From assembly GCA_947179485.1 (NCBI GenBank), contig OX359246.1, forward strand, positions 43,379,632 to 43,443,631: a stretch of DNA of 64,000 nt. Direction: 5' to 3'. Within the stretch, counting starts at the first letter, position 1. Every line of letters begins with the position of its first letter. This stretch comes from Allacma fusca. Taxonomy: Eukaryota; Arthropoda; Collembola; Symphypleona; Sminthuridae. Made by a program: the position numbers and the translations under genes. Positions 41,901 to 56,100 of this stretch are shown here, in pieces. The notes beneath the pieces are model-generated. The model saw nothing but the letters and a program-made list of their open reading frames with translations, did no database searches and was not told the DNA's origin.

Positions 41901-44900
41901 TCCTTACATGCAAAACTACAATAATTCTAAATGACTCAAATTTGAATGCAATAGGGAAGGCTCTCGTTTAGTATTTTAATTTTATTGCTTATGCCATCGT
42001 AGTACTCCAACTCCAACTTCCAACACTTGATTACACATATATTAACAAATTCACACGAACCCTGCATTATAAAAACAATACTAACATATATACAAATGTA
42101 CAATTTCACTATTAATAAATCCAAGTACAACAGTAACGACCCTTTAGCTAATTCATTTTTTCAAACCATACTCATATTTTCAACACCGCAAACTATATCC
42201 AGCCCTCACAGTATATATCTTATAGTTTCAAGAGTAAGTAGAATTTAGAGAAATGTTTCACAAGTGTTCTTGTATAGATATAAGAATACAAAGCATTTGT
42301 AAAAAAAAAGTGAGAACTGCCCGACCACGCTGAATATAGTAATAGCCACTTGAGAAGAAATCCCACATTTTACATAAATCCATTTTCCTTTGGAAGAGCA
42401 ATAATAGAGCTTCTGCTCAGGGGAAAAAAACGTCCTGGAACCCCCGCTTTCTACCTACACTCAACGGAAAATGCAATGAGGATACAAAAATACGACCTTC
42501 ACTCTTCGCTGTTTTCCTCTCTCTCAAGTGTAATAATAATTATTATGACCATATGTATATCCTGGGGTACTGGGAAAAGTGCATTTTTCCTAGCTTCGAG
42601 TCAAAGTAACTTATTCTAAATAGGACTGAATGTCAGCCCTATGCAATAATGGAGAGAACGAATTTGTTACAGACTTTAACAAGACAGCAAGAGGGTATAT
42701 TCCATAAGTGGAAACTAATCATTAGTGTATAATTTAGCTTGAATACCGAAACCCTGACTTCATTTCAGTTAGCAAGCACTTTAAAAATTCACTTACTCAT
42801 GCTCAGGAGTAGCAGGAGCAGTAGTAGTAGTAGTAGGAGCATTATAGGAGCTCTGAGTAAGTGTATCTACACATACATTTAAAAAAAACAGGAGACAAGT
42901 ATCTATACATTTACAAATGTACAAAAGAGCCTCAGAGACGGATAGTACTAGTACATTGGACATTAAACAGCCCTGTAAATATATGTATGTAGGTGGTTAT
43001 TGCAAGGGAATGACATAAATGTTTCTAAATGACCAGTGCTCCGTATAACCACACAATTGGACATACACGCCGAGACACATACAACAGAGTGCTAGTAAGT
43101 ACTCTGTGTATATAAGTAAATGAGGTGTGTTCAAGTGATTCTTTTAAGAGAGCAACCATGACTAGCTCATCTTTTGGTCATCATTACGATACCCTACACT
43201 CCAAGTGTCATACATACAAAGTGTGGAACAAAGTAGAATGAAGGCCGGAATGCTTACGCACGGCTAATTAAGCCTCCCCCTATAGATATAATATAATATC
43301 CCTCACATCCCTATAAACATACATACTTTTATATAAGCATATAAATAAAAGCATAGGCTCAAAAAGAACCTGGTAGTATCAACACAGAAACGCCAGATCT
43401 GACGAGCCAGGCCAGAAGGAACCCAATCCTCAATAATAATAATAATAATAATAATAGCCTCGACTCATTCAGAGTAACGGACAATAAGAGCAAGTACATA
43501 TGCATATGGTGTCTGTCTAATGTCTAAAATTTCAAAATTCCCATTGCAACATCAAAAACAGAGAGATGTACATACGTACGAGAGACCTGTTTCCATAAAT
43601 CCCGTCCACTTTTCATCTTTCTTTGAATAATGCACTGCAGGGACACAAACACAGTTCACAAGTAAGTATGTACGTCCCAGTTAAATTTAAAATTGTATTA
43701 ATACAGAGAGCCTGTAAATTTATAATAAGCTCTATAATTTATATACAAGTTTACAAAAAGAACAGGCTTTCAATAATACAAGACTCGTGTACCACCATTC
43801 AGAAGTGACAAATTGGTTCTTTAAAACACCTGAAATTGATTTATATTCTGCCCAAAAATAGCAACGACACTGCAAGTAAATCAGGAACTGTCAATAAGAA
43901 CAAATAGCATCCACTCACGAAGAGCCATTAGTCCAAAAAAATGTGGTTGCCCCGACGATGATGGAACCACACACCATACAACCGCGATGACAAATAAGGC
44001 TGCAAAAACACAGAGCTGAAGACGAGAGTATAATAATATATTCTCAAGCAAGTAGTTATAATAAAAGTGAACAGAGCAGGCAGGGAACGATCATATAAAT
44101 ATATACATATACCTATAAAAAACGCTCCATGCTAATTCACAACAACCACGTCCACAGCGAAAACATGAGTGGAAGTGAAACGCCAGGGAAATAAATCCCC
44201 TGCAAAAACCCACATCTCTCATGTTTTTTTCTTTTTTGCCCAAAAGTATTAATTTAGACCCTCAAACCATATACACTAAATCCCAAACACAGAGCAGCCC
44301 ATCACGGATTCCATACATAGCCATATAAAGTCTAATGGTCTTAACGACAGACATTAGCAATTTAAACCTGACTTTTATGGAGGAAGTTCCTCCGTCAGAG
44401 TCAGTCAAGTATCTCAACATTAATGTACATAGGTATTGCCCGTAAACCAAAAAAATAACAAGAGGAATGCAAAAAAATAAAAACAGGACGCACACACACT
44501 CATTTTTACGCCCGTATTGCATTTCGTCTCATAAAATAGTTTACAACATTTGGAGCCTCACTAATAATTATTCTAAACTTACATTTTCTTCAGTCAACCA
44601 TAATTATTACAATTATTACATATCTACTTATAAATATAGGACTTTCATCCCATCATGTAGATACACATTTTGACTCAGACAAACATGACAATTCCGGGAC
44701 CAAAACCTTTTTAAAATTTACCTACAAAAAGACAAAATTCTAGGGTACGTTCTCTAAAATACATATGTACTAAAAATAATAAGGTTGTCCAAGACTCCCA
44801 ATTGCCTCCAGTCAGAACCATTCTTCAGGATGTCCTCCTACAAATCTCCAATATCTCCATTTAAAAGAAGCATAGATACTTTAAAAGTTTTCGTTTATAA

Positions 44901-47900
44901 AATACAATCAAAAATTCAGATAAGATAGATCCCCTCCAACAAGTAGATACACCAACGTCTCAACCTCAACCTATACACGCTCATTCTCCTGTATATGTCA
45001 ACTCTATTCGAAACAGATCCACGCGCCAAAACAAATCATTCTCGAGATATGTTCAAACTTGTTTTTTTTTACAACAATAGTACAGCATCCGTGTGACATC
45101 ATGCTACAACTCTCCTCAAGCTCAATAACAATGTCCTAATGATTTTCTTCTTCTCCTCAATTCAATTCTCCCAACAAACAACTTCCCCGTTGCATTATCA
45201 TAAAAATGAATACAGATGAGCAGTCACGAGTGCTTGCACACTGCACACACAGACACTCACACACACACACACACACAACACACACACAGACGTCAAGATC
45301 ATTCTCATTCTGTCATCTCCTCCCAAAAAGCAATCTCTGCTTTTATGCATTTCAAAAGTATACACACCAGACAAACCAGGCAGGCAGGCAGGCGAAAACT
45401 ATCAGAGGAACAAGGTAAAGTCAACGGACAAGTATACGACATACATTGCAAAGTGCAGCTATCTGTCCCAATGCACATACATATCCAGAGTAACAAGTCA
45501 GAAATCTGCATACATCTCTGTATGTTGGCCAAGTAGGAATGACTCACCACACCACGTCCAAGTCACCCATAGTTTGCAATTAAATATTCAATTCATACCT
45601 CCTCTTACAATCTTGCCGGTCTATACAGGGTATTTTCCCTTATACTGTAAACTACTACCTAGTAATAAGTATATACACCCGTCGATACTTTTCCTCTATA
45701 GTACCATCAACAGACACCTAGTACCATAGGAGCTTCAAATTGAAAATATGTTTTAACATTCACATCAAAATAAATAACGTCAAAATATCCACACCTCATA
45801 CCAGCTCAACTGACTATATAGACCCAGAGCTCATTAAAATCATACACACACACACACACACTTATAGGAACAACCAGTGCAATACAATTAATTCAGAGTA
45901 AGTATAATATAATAAAGACACAAGACAAGACATCTTCCCCTAAACAAGAGTATATACATACATAATTACGCCAGGATTAAATGCAGGACCGTGTAATATT
46001 TCCCCTCAAATAATGGTTGTTTGTCTGGAGTGACTTTTGAAATGACTGTAGAGTAGAGTATAAGTATAGTCCCTGAGTATGCACATACAACATACATAAT
46101 TATTACCGTAATTACTTCCATATAAATATACAAACACATATACAGAGCTATACATATATTATATAAAAACTCCCAATTACAAGTATACAGCCTCATCCAT
46201 CCCGAACACATACATACAATTTAACTATACATCTCATCCCCCAACCATGAAAATCCACTTGTCTTTTCTCCACAGGATGGACGTAAACTTGAAAAGGGAA
46301 TTAACATCCTAACTGTGACCATTATCCGAGACAAGTTTAATCACTGTCATCCTCCTGTCCTGAGGAGGACCTCTTCTCATAAGATACACAAGACGGACTA
46401 GAGTATGGTGCAAGAGCATTAATAAACTCAGGCTATAACAGACAAATTACATAAAGATTACAAGCCTTTTACAGTATATATATTACAACCATACGGAGCA
46501 TTCCCCATATCTATGGAGACATTTTGAGACACTCGTATATAAAATAAAGTACAGACTTGACCACCAATCATAAGGTCAAAAGCTTCTTCCTACACACGTA
46601 CGCACACACTTTCCCCCCACCACATAATAATTATTACAAGCTTCATAATTACTGTGGGTAAAATCCTCCTCAAAAGCAGCTGAGGACAAGTATAAGCAAT
46701 TAATTACACGTATGTATAATCTTACACAATCATATACATACATACTTACACCTACAATAGTTATTAGTTATATTAGTCAAAGCTAATTATCACATTTGTG
46801 CCCACAAGTCTATATATGTATTACACAAAGATTTTAGATGAAGCCTCCTCATCCTTCAATCTGGAGAGTACAGAGAGACAGAAGGTTGGCATAAAACTCA
46901 AAAATCTGGTAATATATCTACAGATTAAATAACTTTTCGTCTAGGACAGGCACAAATCTCGTCCGTCACAAGAAATCATCATGTCTTATCATATGACTTC
47001 AACAACTTTTTTTTTATACTACTATAATCCAAACCTCTCCTTTTAAGGAATTTTCTCCAATAAACTCCTGTGAATGGGAGAATCAACATTCAGAGCCTGT
47101 ATCTCTCATATGATCTCCCCAATAATAATGGAAGTGCATGTTCCTGTCCCTGTACTACTACATGTATAAAAAAACGTAATCTGCAAATACATTGCGAAAC
47201 CCCATTTTTAACAACCATTTAATTATCATTTCAAGACATTCCCAGTCCCACCACCATCAACAGCACCCTTTTTTTTCTTATTCCCACACATCCACTTTTA
47301 CTTGTTTACTTATTGACTTAACTCCCAGTCTGTCATTCTCTTTCAAAATCCCTAACCAAAGGGTCAATAGAGCCAACGGAGTTGTGTATACTTTGAAAGT
47401 TTCAAATTCAAATATTTTAAAACACCTACGTAAATACATATCTAGAGTACACGCAGGCTTTAAAATATAAATATTCATTCCCTCGTCGGAGTTAATTCCT
47501 ACTAGTAGAGAACAGACAAAAACATTTATATATATAGAGAGAGGAAATGTTCAGAAATAAATCCCTGAACACTCATTGTCAGCCTTACCTTTAACGGATC
47601 AGTTTTAATAAAGACATTAAAAATGATTAATTCAGGCGTGTTTCAAATTTCAATGTTTTTTGTTCAAAAGAGCCTCCAGACAGTGTCCATTTAAAAATTG
47701 AGCATGACTGTCTATAGGAGTGTGGTTGTGTGTATGAGGGAGCTCTACATATGATGACATACACTTCTTTATAGTATTTTAAATAGTCAAATTATTTAAA
47801 AGTACAATGACTGCTCCTCAACCATTCATTCATTCATTCAAAGGTCAAGAAAAACAGGAGAAAGAGAGACAAGATTTTATTTCCCTGTCCCCTCCCATCC

Positions 47901-50056
47901 ACCAGACACAACTCACCTAGGATTTATACAGTTCTGAAAAGAGGTTCATGATTTATTTTCTTTATCACGCAATCATTATCATACACTGCTCTACACTCCA
48001 CTATGTATATGCATGACCTGCTGTAGGCAAGTTCCCTTTATAACACTGATTATCTCACTCAGTCATATAGCCATGCACTCAAATAGAATAAATTAAAAAG
48101 GAATTATTTTCCAGGCCTCGGCTTCACTTCACCTTACCTACCCAAATAGTAATGTTCTTTCAGGAGGGATGTATGTATATCTATCTATAAATGTAGATAC
48201 ATACATAGTAAGACAAATGTTGCATAGTCTTAAGCAGTGACAACCAAGGTAATTTTTATTAATCATTTAATGCCAAATTTGGCTTCAAAAAAGACAACTT
48301 CCAAAGATTATCTCACTCACAAATTCTGTAATAATAAGATCAGTACACGTAGTAGAAGTGTCTATAGGTATCTATATGAGACGGTCTACTCAAATCTTAA
48401 AATCCTGAATTTTTAATATAAGTACATGTAGAATCAAAAATATTACGTGCGTACTACGTAGGAACGAGCTCCTCAATAACCACTCATTCATAATAGATTT
48501 GTGTGTAACAATGTGAAAAATTCCTGACACCGTCAAGGTTTCCGTTCTCATTTCAATAAATAGCTCACAGTCAGATGTGTCTCTCATTTCCTTTCACATT
48601 ATTAACCTCTGGCTGGACTTGAAATAATATTCCTATTTAAGTTCTTATCATTAGTAGGAGATAGATATCTTCTAATGTCCTCATACATATACCATCCTCA
48701 TCCTTATTAGTTTCAATTTATCTCTCACTAACTATACAAGTTTATACGCTCATCCTGAAAGAACAGAACCAGAAGTTTCATTTTTTTTAAAAAAACTACG
48801 TTTCACAAAAATTGCATGTTTTTTTAATAATCTCAATTTTTTTTAATCTACCTCCACATAGTACATGAATTACAGGAATAACAAATATACACTACAGACA
48901 CATAATATTATGAAAGTAGCAAAAGTCTGCACCCTTAGTAGATACTTATATATTAAAAGTTTCTAGAAAATTCTCAGGACACTTAAAAAAACTAACACAA
49001 CCGCCGAAAGTACAGTTAGGAGGAGTTTTCGTTACATTGCATTCTGCACATATGTCAAATACTCCCCACATATATAATATTATCAACAAAATATAATATC
49101 CTTGACAAGAAATGAAATTACATGTGGTTTTAGTACTGTCGACAGGGAGAGAAAAAAAAACTTCATTTCATCCACGCTCCTTGTTGTTGAAACAGTTTCA
49201 ACTATCTATCCTTTTAGTTCAAATGGTATTACTATTATAAAAAGAAAGGAATGAGACAAATGGGAGAATATATAAGTGTAAATGTATATGGAAAAGGAAG
49301 AATAAGAAATCCTTGTTACGTTATAATCAAAAACAATTTAATAATTCTCTCCACACATTTCCATTTTTCTCTCTCAAGTCAAGTAATTTGTACTCCTGTA
49401 GCACATGCACCTTTTCCCCTCTCTCAAGTTTAAAGTCTCACCCACAACTTACTACTCTGTGTATACTTATACTTATGCATATAGTAGATATGTATCTCTA
49501 TCTAAATTATCATTTGTAAGAACAACCTCTCCAACAAATTTGGATTCAAGTTAAAAAGGTATTAGCCATAAATGTATACACAAATCTACACATATTTCCT
49601 CTAGAGTAAGGCTTGGGCTATATAAAACTGCAGAGTAACAGCAGGCTGAAAATTGACAAAGCCTATCCTAATTCCTGAGGTGATGAAGCAAGCAACACAC
49701 ATTTGTCATTAGATTCGCAGTCCATGAATGTATTTACAAAAGGATGCACTCACCTTCTTTTTATCTCCCTCCAAAAAAAAAAATTCACATTCCTTGGCTA
49801 CACACATTTACTCCTTCGACAGCCTCCTGAGTGAGAATTATAAGGAACTGTATCTACTTACGTACATATATGCATCTAAGCATATGCAAAATCTGAGCCC
49901 AAGACTTTGTATCTATTTAAAATTAAAATCTACCTACTTGATGTACTTATCTGTAGATACACATGGAAAATAAAATATATGTTTTTGAAAATATACATAG
50001 AAAATTACATACATTGTATAAATCTCCTCAGGTGTACTTACTCTGTTAACACACAT

Positions 50057-50102
<46 letters not shown>

Positions 50103-53100
50103 GGCCCGACAACGGCGACCCTTTCCTTCCAACATTTTATACTCCAAGCTGGGAAATTTGCATATAATGCTGTTGTCACAGTTAAAAAACCTATTTGCAA
50201 TAATTGATGCACGATGCATGCAAAAAGAATCCCATTGTCCATACATGTATATACGTAACGTGAGTACCGTCCACAAGCACAAATATAGTAGTGGAGTACA
50301 TGGCTGGATTATTCTCTACTTTTATATTGTACTGTGTGTACAGCGTTACTAAAAACGTGTTCAGCTCTCTACACTAAAAGTAGTAAGCAAGAGCAAGTAT
50401 GTGTAATGTACGAATTAAAACAAATTGATACACACACAGTTCAATTGATACAGTACTCTCCATAACTCTCCTCTATGTTACAAAAGTTAGAATCAGTCCA
50501 AGTGTTTGGAGTGTGCATTGAGATAGAATACAAGCATTTTTGTATAGGAATTACATATACATAATTACATACATACATATCTACACATATGCCGAGCTTC
50601 ATACAATAGAATTAATATGATTGCGAAACAATATCTAATAATACACAAGCTCCCATATTTATATGTAAAGTTGTATTAAAGAACTATTTTTCCCTAATTT
50701 AATATATAGATACTCAATAACAGATAGATATACTTAAGCATATTTGCAAGGGTGCTATATTCGGCAAACTAGTCCTATCCCTTTGATTTTAATCCTTGAA
50801 ATAGCCTAATAAAAACTGATGAGAAACACCCACATGCTAGAAAGAGAGAGAGAGAGAGAAAAAAAACAAAAAGTTTATGCACCAAACACTCATCACAGAT
50901 GAGGCGTAGACATACATCAGCGGCGGGAGAGAGTGAGGACACAATTCCGCCGTCAATTTGTCTCAAAAGTTTTTGCTTATCTAATTCAAAATCTATGTTA
51001 CTTCTCCTACACATATACAAAATGCACACACACACACACATACGCATACACACACGCTGACATACAAAGAAAAAGGATCAAAACATCGTAGGAAATTTTA
51101 TAATAATTCCCCACAACTGTCAACTCAACCCTTGGACATATATGTACAGTACGTAAGTATAAAAAAAGAGAGAGAAAAAAAAGTCATGCCTGGTGTTTTT
51201 TCCCCTAATTACTATCCTAATTGTTCTATGTGACTGAATGGAGGAATAAAGTAGTAAAAAAGAGCATGCAACTGCGGGAAAAATGCAAATGTCCACGCAA
51301 GTCCTCAAGTCATTATTAATAATAATTTTAAATTGCTATTCAGACTATATTGCACAAGACATTCCTCCTCATTTCAAATGAAGCAACTGACAATGAGATA
51401 TTTTGCAATAAGCAGTAATACTCTGAGCAAAGGAACATACAATCATTCCATTGGCAAAGCTTACCATCATCAGGGAAAGAGACCTTTTACTCCCAAACAA
51501 GGGAAGGATGAAGCCATACCCATGGATAATCAAACTATTTGTTTTCCTCGCCAATTTGCATAGATTATGAAAAATTAACCCATGAAAAACAAGGGGACAG
51601 ACCCAGGGATACAAAATAATGAAAAGTAAATCATTCCAAAAGTCTATCATCTATAAATTGATGTAGAAAAAGTAGAAACATTGAACGAGTGTGGAAGTTT
51701 CCCTCAATAACATGTTAATTTCAAGAGGTCAAGGTTCAAGGTATCAACTACATATAATACAATTTATTTAATAAAAAAAACAAAAAACAAAAAATCCCTT
51801 CACATACATAGATCCACATTATAGTATCATCCATCAAAAATATATATGTTCCTGAATTAAATGGGGAAAAAATAACTAATGATTCAATTTACCTTCAAAG
51901 TAGAAAAAAAATAAAATTAAAGCATAATTTACATGCAGAGAAGTGACTGATGAGCAATTCTTGTAACCAATTTATATCGACAATTGCACCGCTCTGTCTA
52001 AAATCCCATGCAAATCTTTCCCGCACTTGGGATCGACAAATAAGGCTATTATCCCTTCCCAATAATAATCCTGTCCCTTGTTTGTACATACATAACTATT
52101 ATACTTACTCATTACACGGACAGTCACAATAAGCCTCATCCCTACATATTACCTATATTTACATAAATTCATCCTCTGCCAAAAAGAATGATGATTTAAA
52201 TGAGCGCAATAGTGGATTTCTAGAAAAAAGATTTCGATATCTATGTGCAGAGAACCGTGTAACCTTTCAACAGAGACCTCCAAATAAATTACTAGAAAAA
52301 TACATAATTCCCCAAAATTCCCCACTTAACCCAGGCAGACATTGTATAGAATATTTTTAGATGATTCTGCATATATAACTGTGTTTATATATACGTAGAT
52401 AGAATACTCTCCACAAATATCTAAAAAAATGCATATTTGACTTTTTAACTATGAGCACGTAATTATATATCAGTATACATATATGTATATGTATCTACCT
52501 ATACTGACAAGTATCTACAGATAGATAGTTACACGTACAAAATATTAAGAAATGGAAATAAGTTTAGAAAAAAAACCTCAAGTCAAATATTAACCGTACA
52601 CATGACAAGGAGATCCCAAGAGTCAATTTTTTAAAACGAGCCTTTTAAAAAATCCTTTCAGGTATAAAACAATTCCGTTAAGTTCACCACAAGTTCCCAG
52701 ACTGTGTGTGTATCTGCGTTTACGTCTCAGTCTCTCAAGTACCAGTACAAGTAATTACTTAAAAAATACAGACAATGTGACAAGACTTATGTATGTACAT
52801 CCAGTAATGCATAATAATACATAATAGAACTATTGCACACACATTACCTATCCATACCCTTTGCCTTGTCATTACATATGTACTAAGCACAATGCACTTG
52901 TGTTACCAATCATCAAAAAATGTTGGTCACACAGATAGACAGACAGACAGACAGTCACACACACACTTGTAAAAGATAAGTGAAGATTAATTATTGTAAA
53001 AGTGCATACACACAGAGACACAAGACACTGTGTGTCCAATGAATGCAAACAAAACGTATAGGTATAGTAGTACAGTAAAACCTGTATATAATGGCCGTTC

Positions 53101-56100
53101 ATATAGTGGTTTCCTGTCAATAGTGGTCAAATTTGGCTTCCCGGTCCCACCTCCTATCCTTTATCATAGGGAATTCCCTCCATATAATGGTTTTCTATAT
53201 AGTGGTAACCTGTTCATAGTGGTCTAATGAGCATGCCCCTTCAGTTCAAAATACAGCTTAAAGTACCTGTATATAGTGGTCAACCAGTCAGAACGAAAGG
53301 ATACAACTCGCGCAAACCCGAACCAATGACACAGCTGCTTGAGTTTAGTGCAATTAAAGGCATTTTGGGGCGTTTTTATCTCCAGCCGTTTCATACTGCA
53401 TGTATTTGTACCAAATCAAACGATGGTTCATTGACTCTATTATTAGTCCTTTGAAGTATTTAAATTAATTAATGGTTACTTTTAATCATCTTAAAAAATT
53501 ATTGGTAGCTTTAAAAGATCTCAGACGATTAAATCCTCCTGAGGTAATTCGACACGAAACTTCGTCGAATAAATATTTTGAGCCAATTTCTCTATGGAGA
53601 ATGTCTCAAAAGATAAGATGCTCTCAAGATCACTGCAGTATTCTTCAAGATTCCCTTGCAAAGTTGAAAATTCGAAGTCTCAAGCAGAAGTAAATTAGTG
53701 AATATTTTTAAAGTGTAAAATTGCTGGTTGTCAATAACGTATATGCAATTCAAGCTGTCGGATTCCTGCTCGTATGCCTAGATTTGTATGTGTTTATATA
53801 GTGACTTTTGACCACTATATACTTATACAGTGGTCCCTGTCTATAGTGGTCAAATTTCGGCGTCCCTCGGAAAACCATTATATACAGGTTTTACTGTAGT
53901 TAGTTTCTCGTAGTGTCAGTTTTCGTCCCTGTCAAAAAGAGCATGGACGTGTAAATGCTTGTAAGATAGATATGCATTACAAAATACAAAACCCTTCTGA
54001 TTTTGAACGAACATACACACACACAATACTACGGATGTCCCTATTGAAAAAAGGTACGTACATATAGCCCTGCCTATATGTAGAGCTGTTGTTACATACA
54101 CCCAGCATCCAGCGTAATTCAATAAATAATCATAACGTCAGCCCCGAACGACGACACAAATTATAATCAAGTCATCCCCGAAGGTGATACAAGAGAACAC
54201 GAGTGAGGGAGAGAGATAGAGAAAGAACGGGACACTTAATCATATATGAACTCAATTGCAATGTTAATATTTCACCAGAGAGGAGTATTAACTCTGAGAG
54301 ACAGCAAAGAAAAATACTGACGTGATTGCTCTTTTAGTAAAGGCAACTACGAAATGTACACATGTACGTAACTAAAAAAACTAGAGCCAGCCAAAATCCT
54401 CTATATGTAGTTACATTTACGTAATCACAATGAATGTCCTATCCTTAAATACTATGACATGACAATAGCCTCACATAGAGCTACCAGCACTTTTCCCACT
54501 TTATTATATTCCATCTACATACATTCCTAACTCTGACGTATTTTCAGAACACGCTTGGAAAAGTTGGAAAGGTATATTTTCTTCTAAAAATATTTAAAAA
54601 AAAATATCCACATCACATTCATATGTCACACTTTAAAACTACATTTTGCACTATTTTTCTTCCAGTATATAGATACGAATGTATGTATGTACCTATGTAT
54701 GTATATAGTCCTGTGATAAAAAAAATCCACCTGGCTATGTTAAAACGTTATAATAATAAACTCCCTACGACTATATCATTCCCTCTAACTCCGACCAATA
54801 GTCAATGAGCAAGAAGTTGGGAAGAATTGTCGTGCCGAGTAAATAATGCACAATGGGAAGATTATTATTATGATTATTACTCCACTGTAAGCAAGTGTGT
54901 ATGTATGAGAGTGTGTAGTTATACAGGCAGACGAAAATTGCCAACGAGCACAAAGGGATGCCGAAGATTTCAGACATTTCCACACCAACAACACAGAAGA
55001 GCATCAAGTCTGGCAAAATTACCTGGTTTTCTCCATATATATTTCCTTCCAAATTCATTCCCATATGTAGACATAAGGACACATTGTCAAATCACATATA
55101 CCTTCAAAATTTTAAATTTACAACGGGTCAAGGCCCGGAAAATATGATTTTAATAATAATAGTAGAGTCAGTTAGTCAGCACATATGTACATATGTCCAT
55201 TTATATAGACATCTTAACTATCTCCAGCCCAAGCCCTAGATCTTTGTAATACTAATACTATAATATAGTAGGCCATACACGCATGTCATGTCTATAAAGA
55301 ATATACACAAGAAATGCTTTCAACTAATGCAGTACAAACACATATGTCAACTCAAAAATACAGATATAAGAAAAAAGCTCAAACAAAATCATATAGAAAG
55401 ACAGATGTCGACAGGCTTTAAAAAAACATTTCTTAACAATGACTTCAAAAATCAGTCCCTCCTGTCTTATCGAATCTATATTAATTTATGACTTGGTTAT
55501 ATCTCCATAGGCATCTCTTGTAGAACCAATCCCTTCCTAAATTTAATGTGACCACAAATGAAAACATGTCTGAGAGTGAGTGTGTGTTTATTTTTTTAAG
55601 ACAGAAAGGAGAAAAAGTTTCCCTCCAGCTTCTTTCTGAATAGTAGCTTATGATGATGATGATGATGAGTCAATAGCAAATGCCAAATACATACACCATA
55701 TGCCAGAGACCTTAGAGCAAATTTTCTATAAGAAAATGAATCAAGATCTACGATGCTCCTCATCAAGGATGACAGCATGTGATTTGAATATGTACATCTA
55801 AATAATTATGATGCGTAGAGACCGGTAGTGAAAATATAAGACATGTATCTATTTCTGTACACACTATACTTCAAAAAAATAAAAAAAACTCTCGTATCCT
55901 ACATTCTCATTTCTGATTTTTTTTTTACATGAACTTGAGTAATACTTGATGAGACTTTCCATGTGTAGACTTTCCATACAAAAATGCTGAAACTATTCTA
56001 ATTGTAAGTCAGTGTTTGCTTTAACTTTTCGCTTTTTAGCCTCTTATATAGAAAAGTCTTACCACCGCATGTATGTATAGGTCATGCATAAATGAAAAAC

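Noticed and set aside
24240-52740. CTCTCAAGT copies as a CRISPR-like or satellite array
   Set aside because: Spacing is irregular over kilobases, the word is only 9 bases, and the genome is eukaryotic.
53472-53693. 73-codon frame inside the Tigger-like element as a transposase remnant
   Set aside because: A vague likeness of one phrase to pogo-type C-termini is not enough, and no DDE or helix-turn-helix motif is visible.
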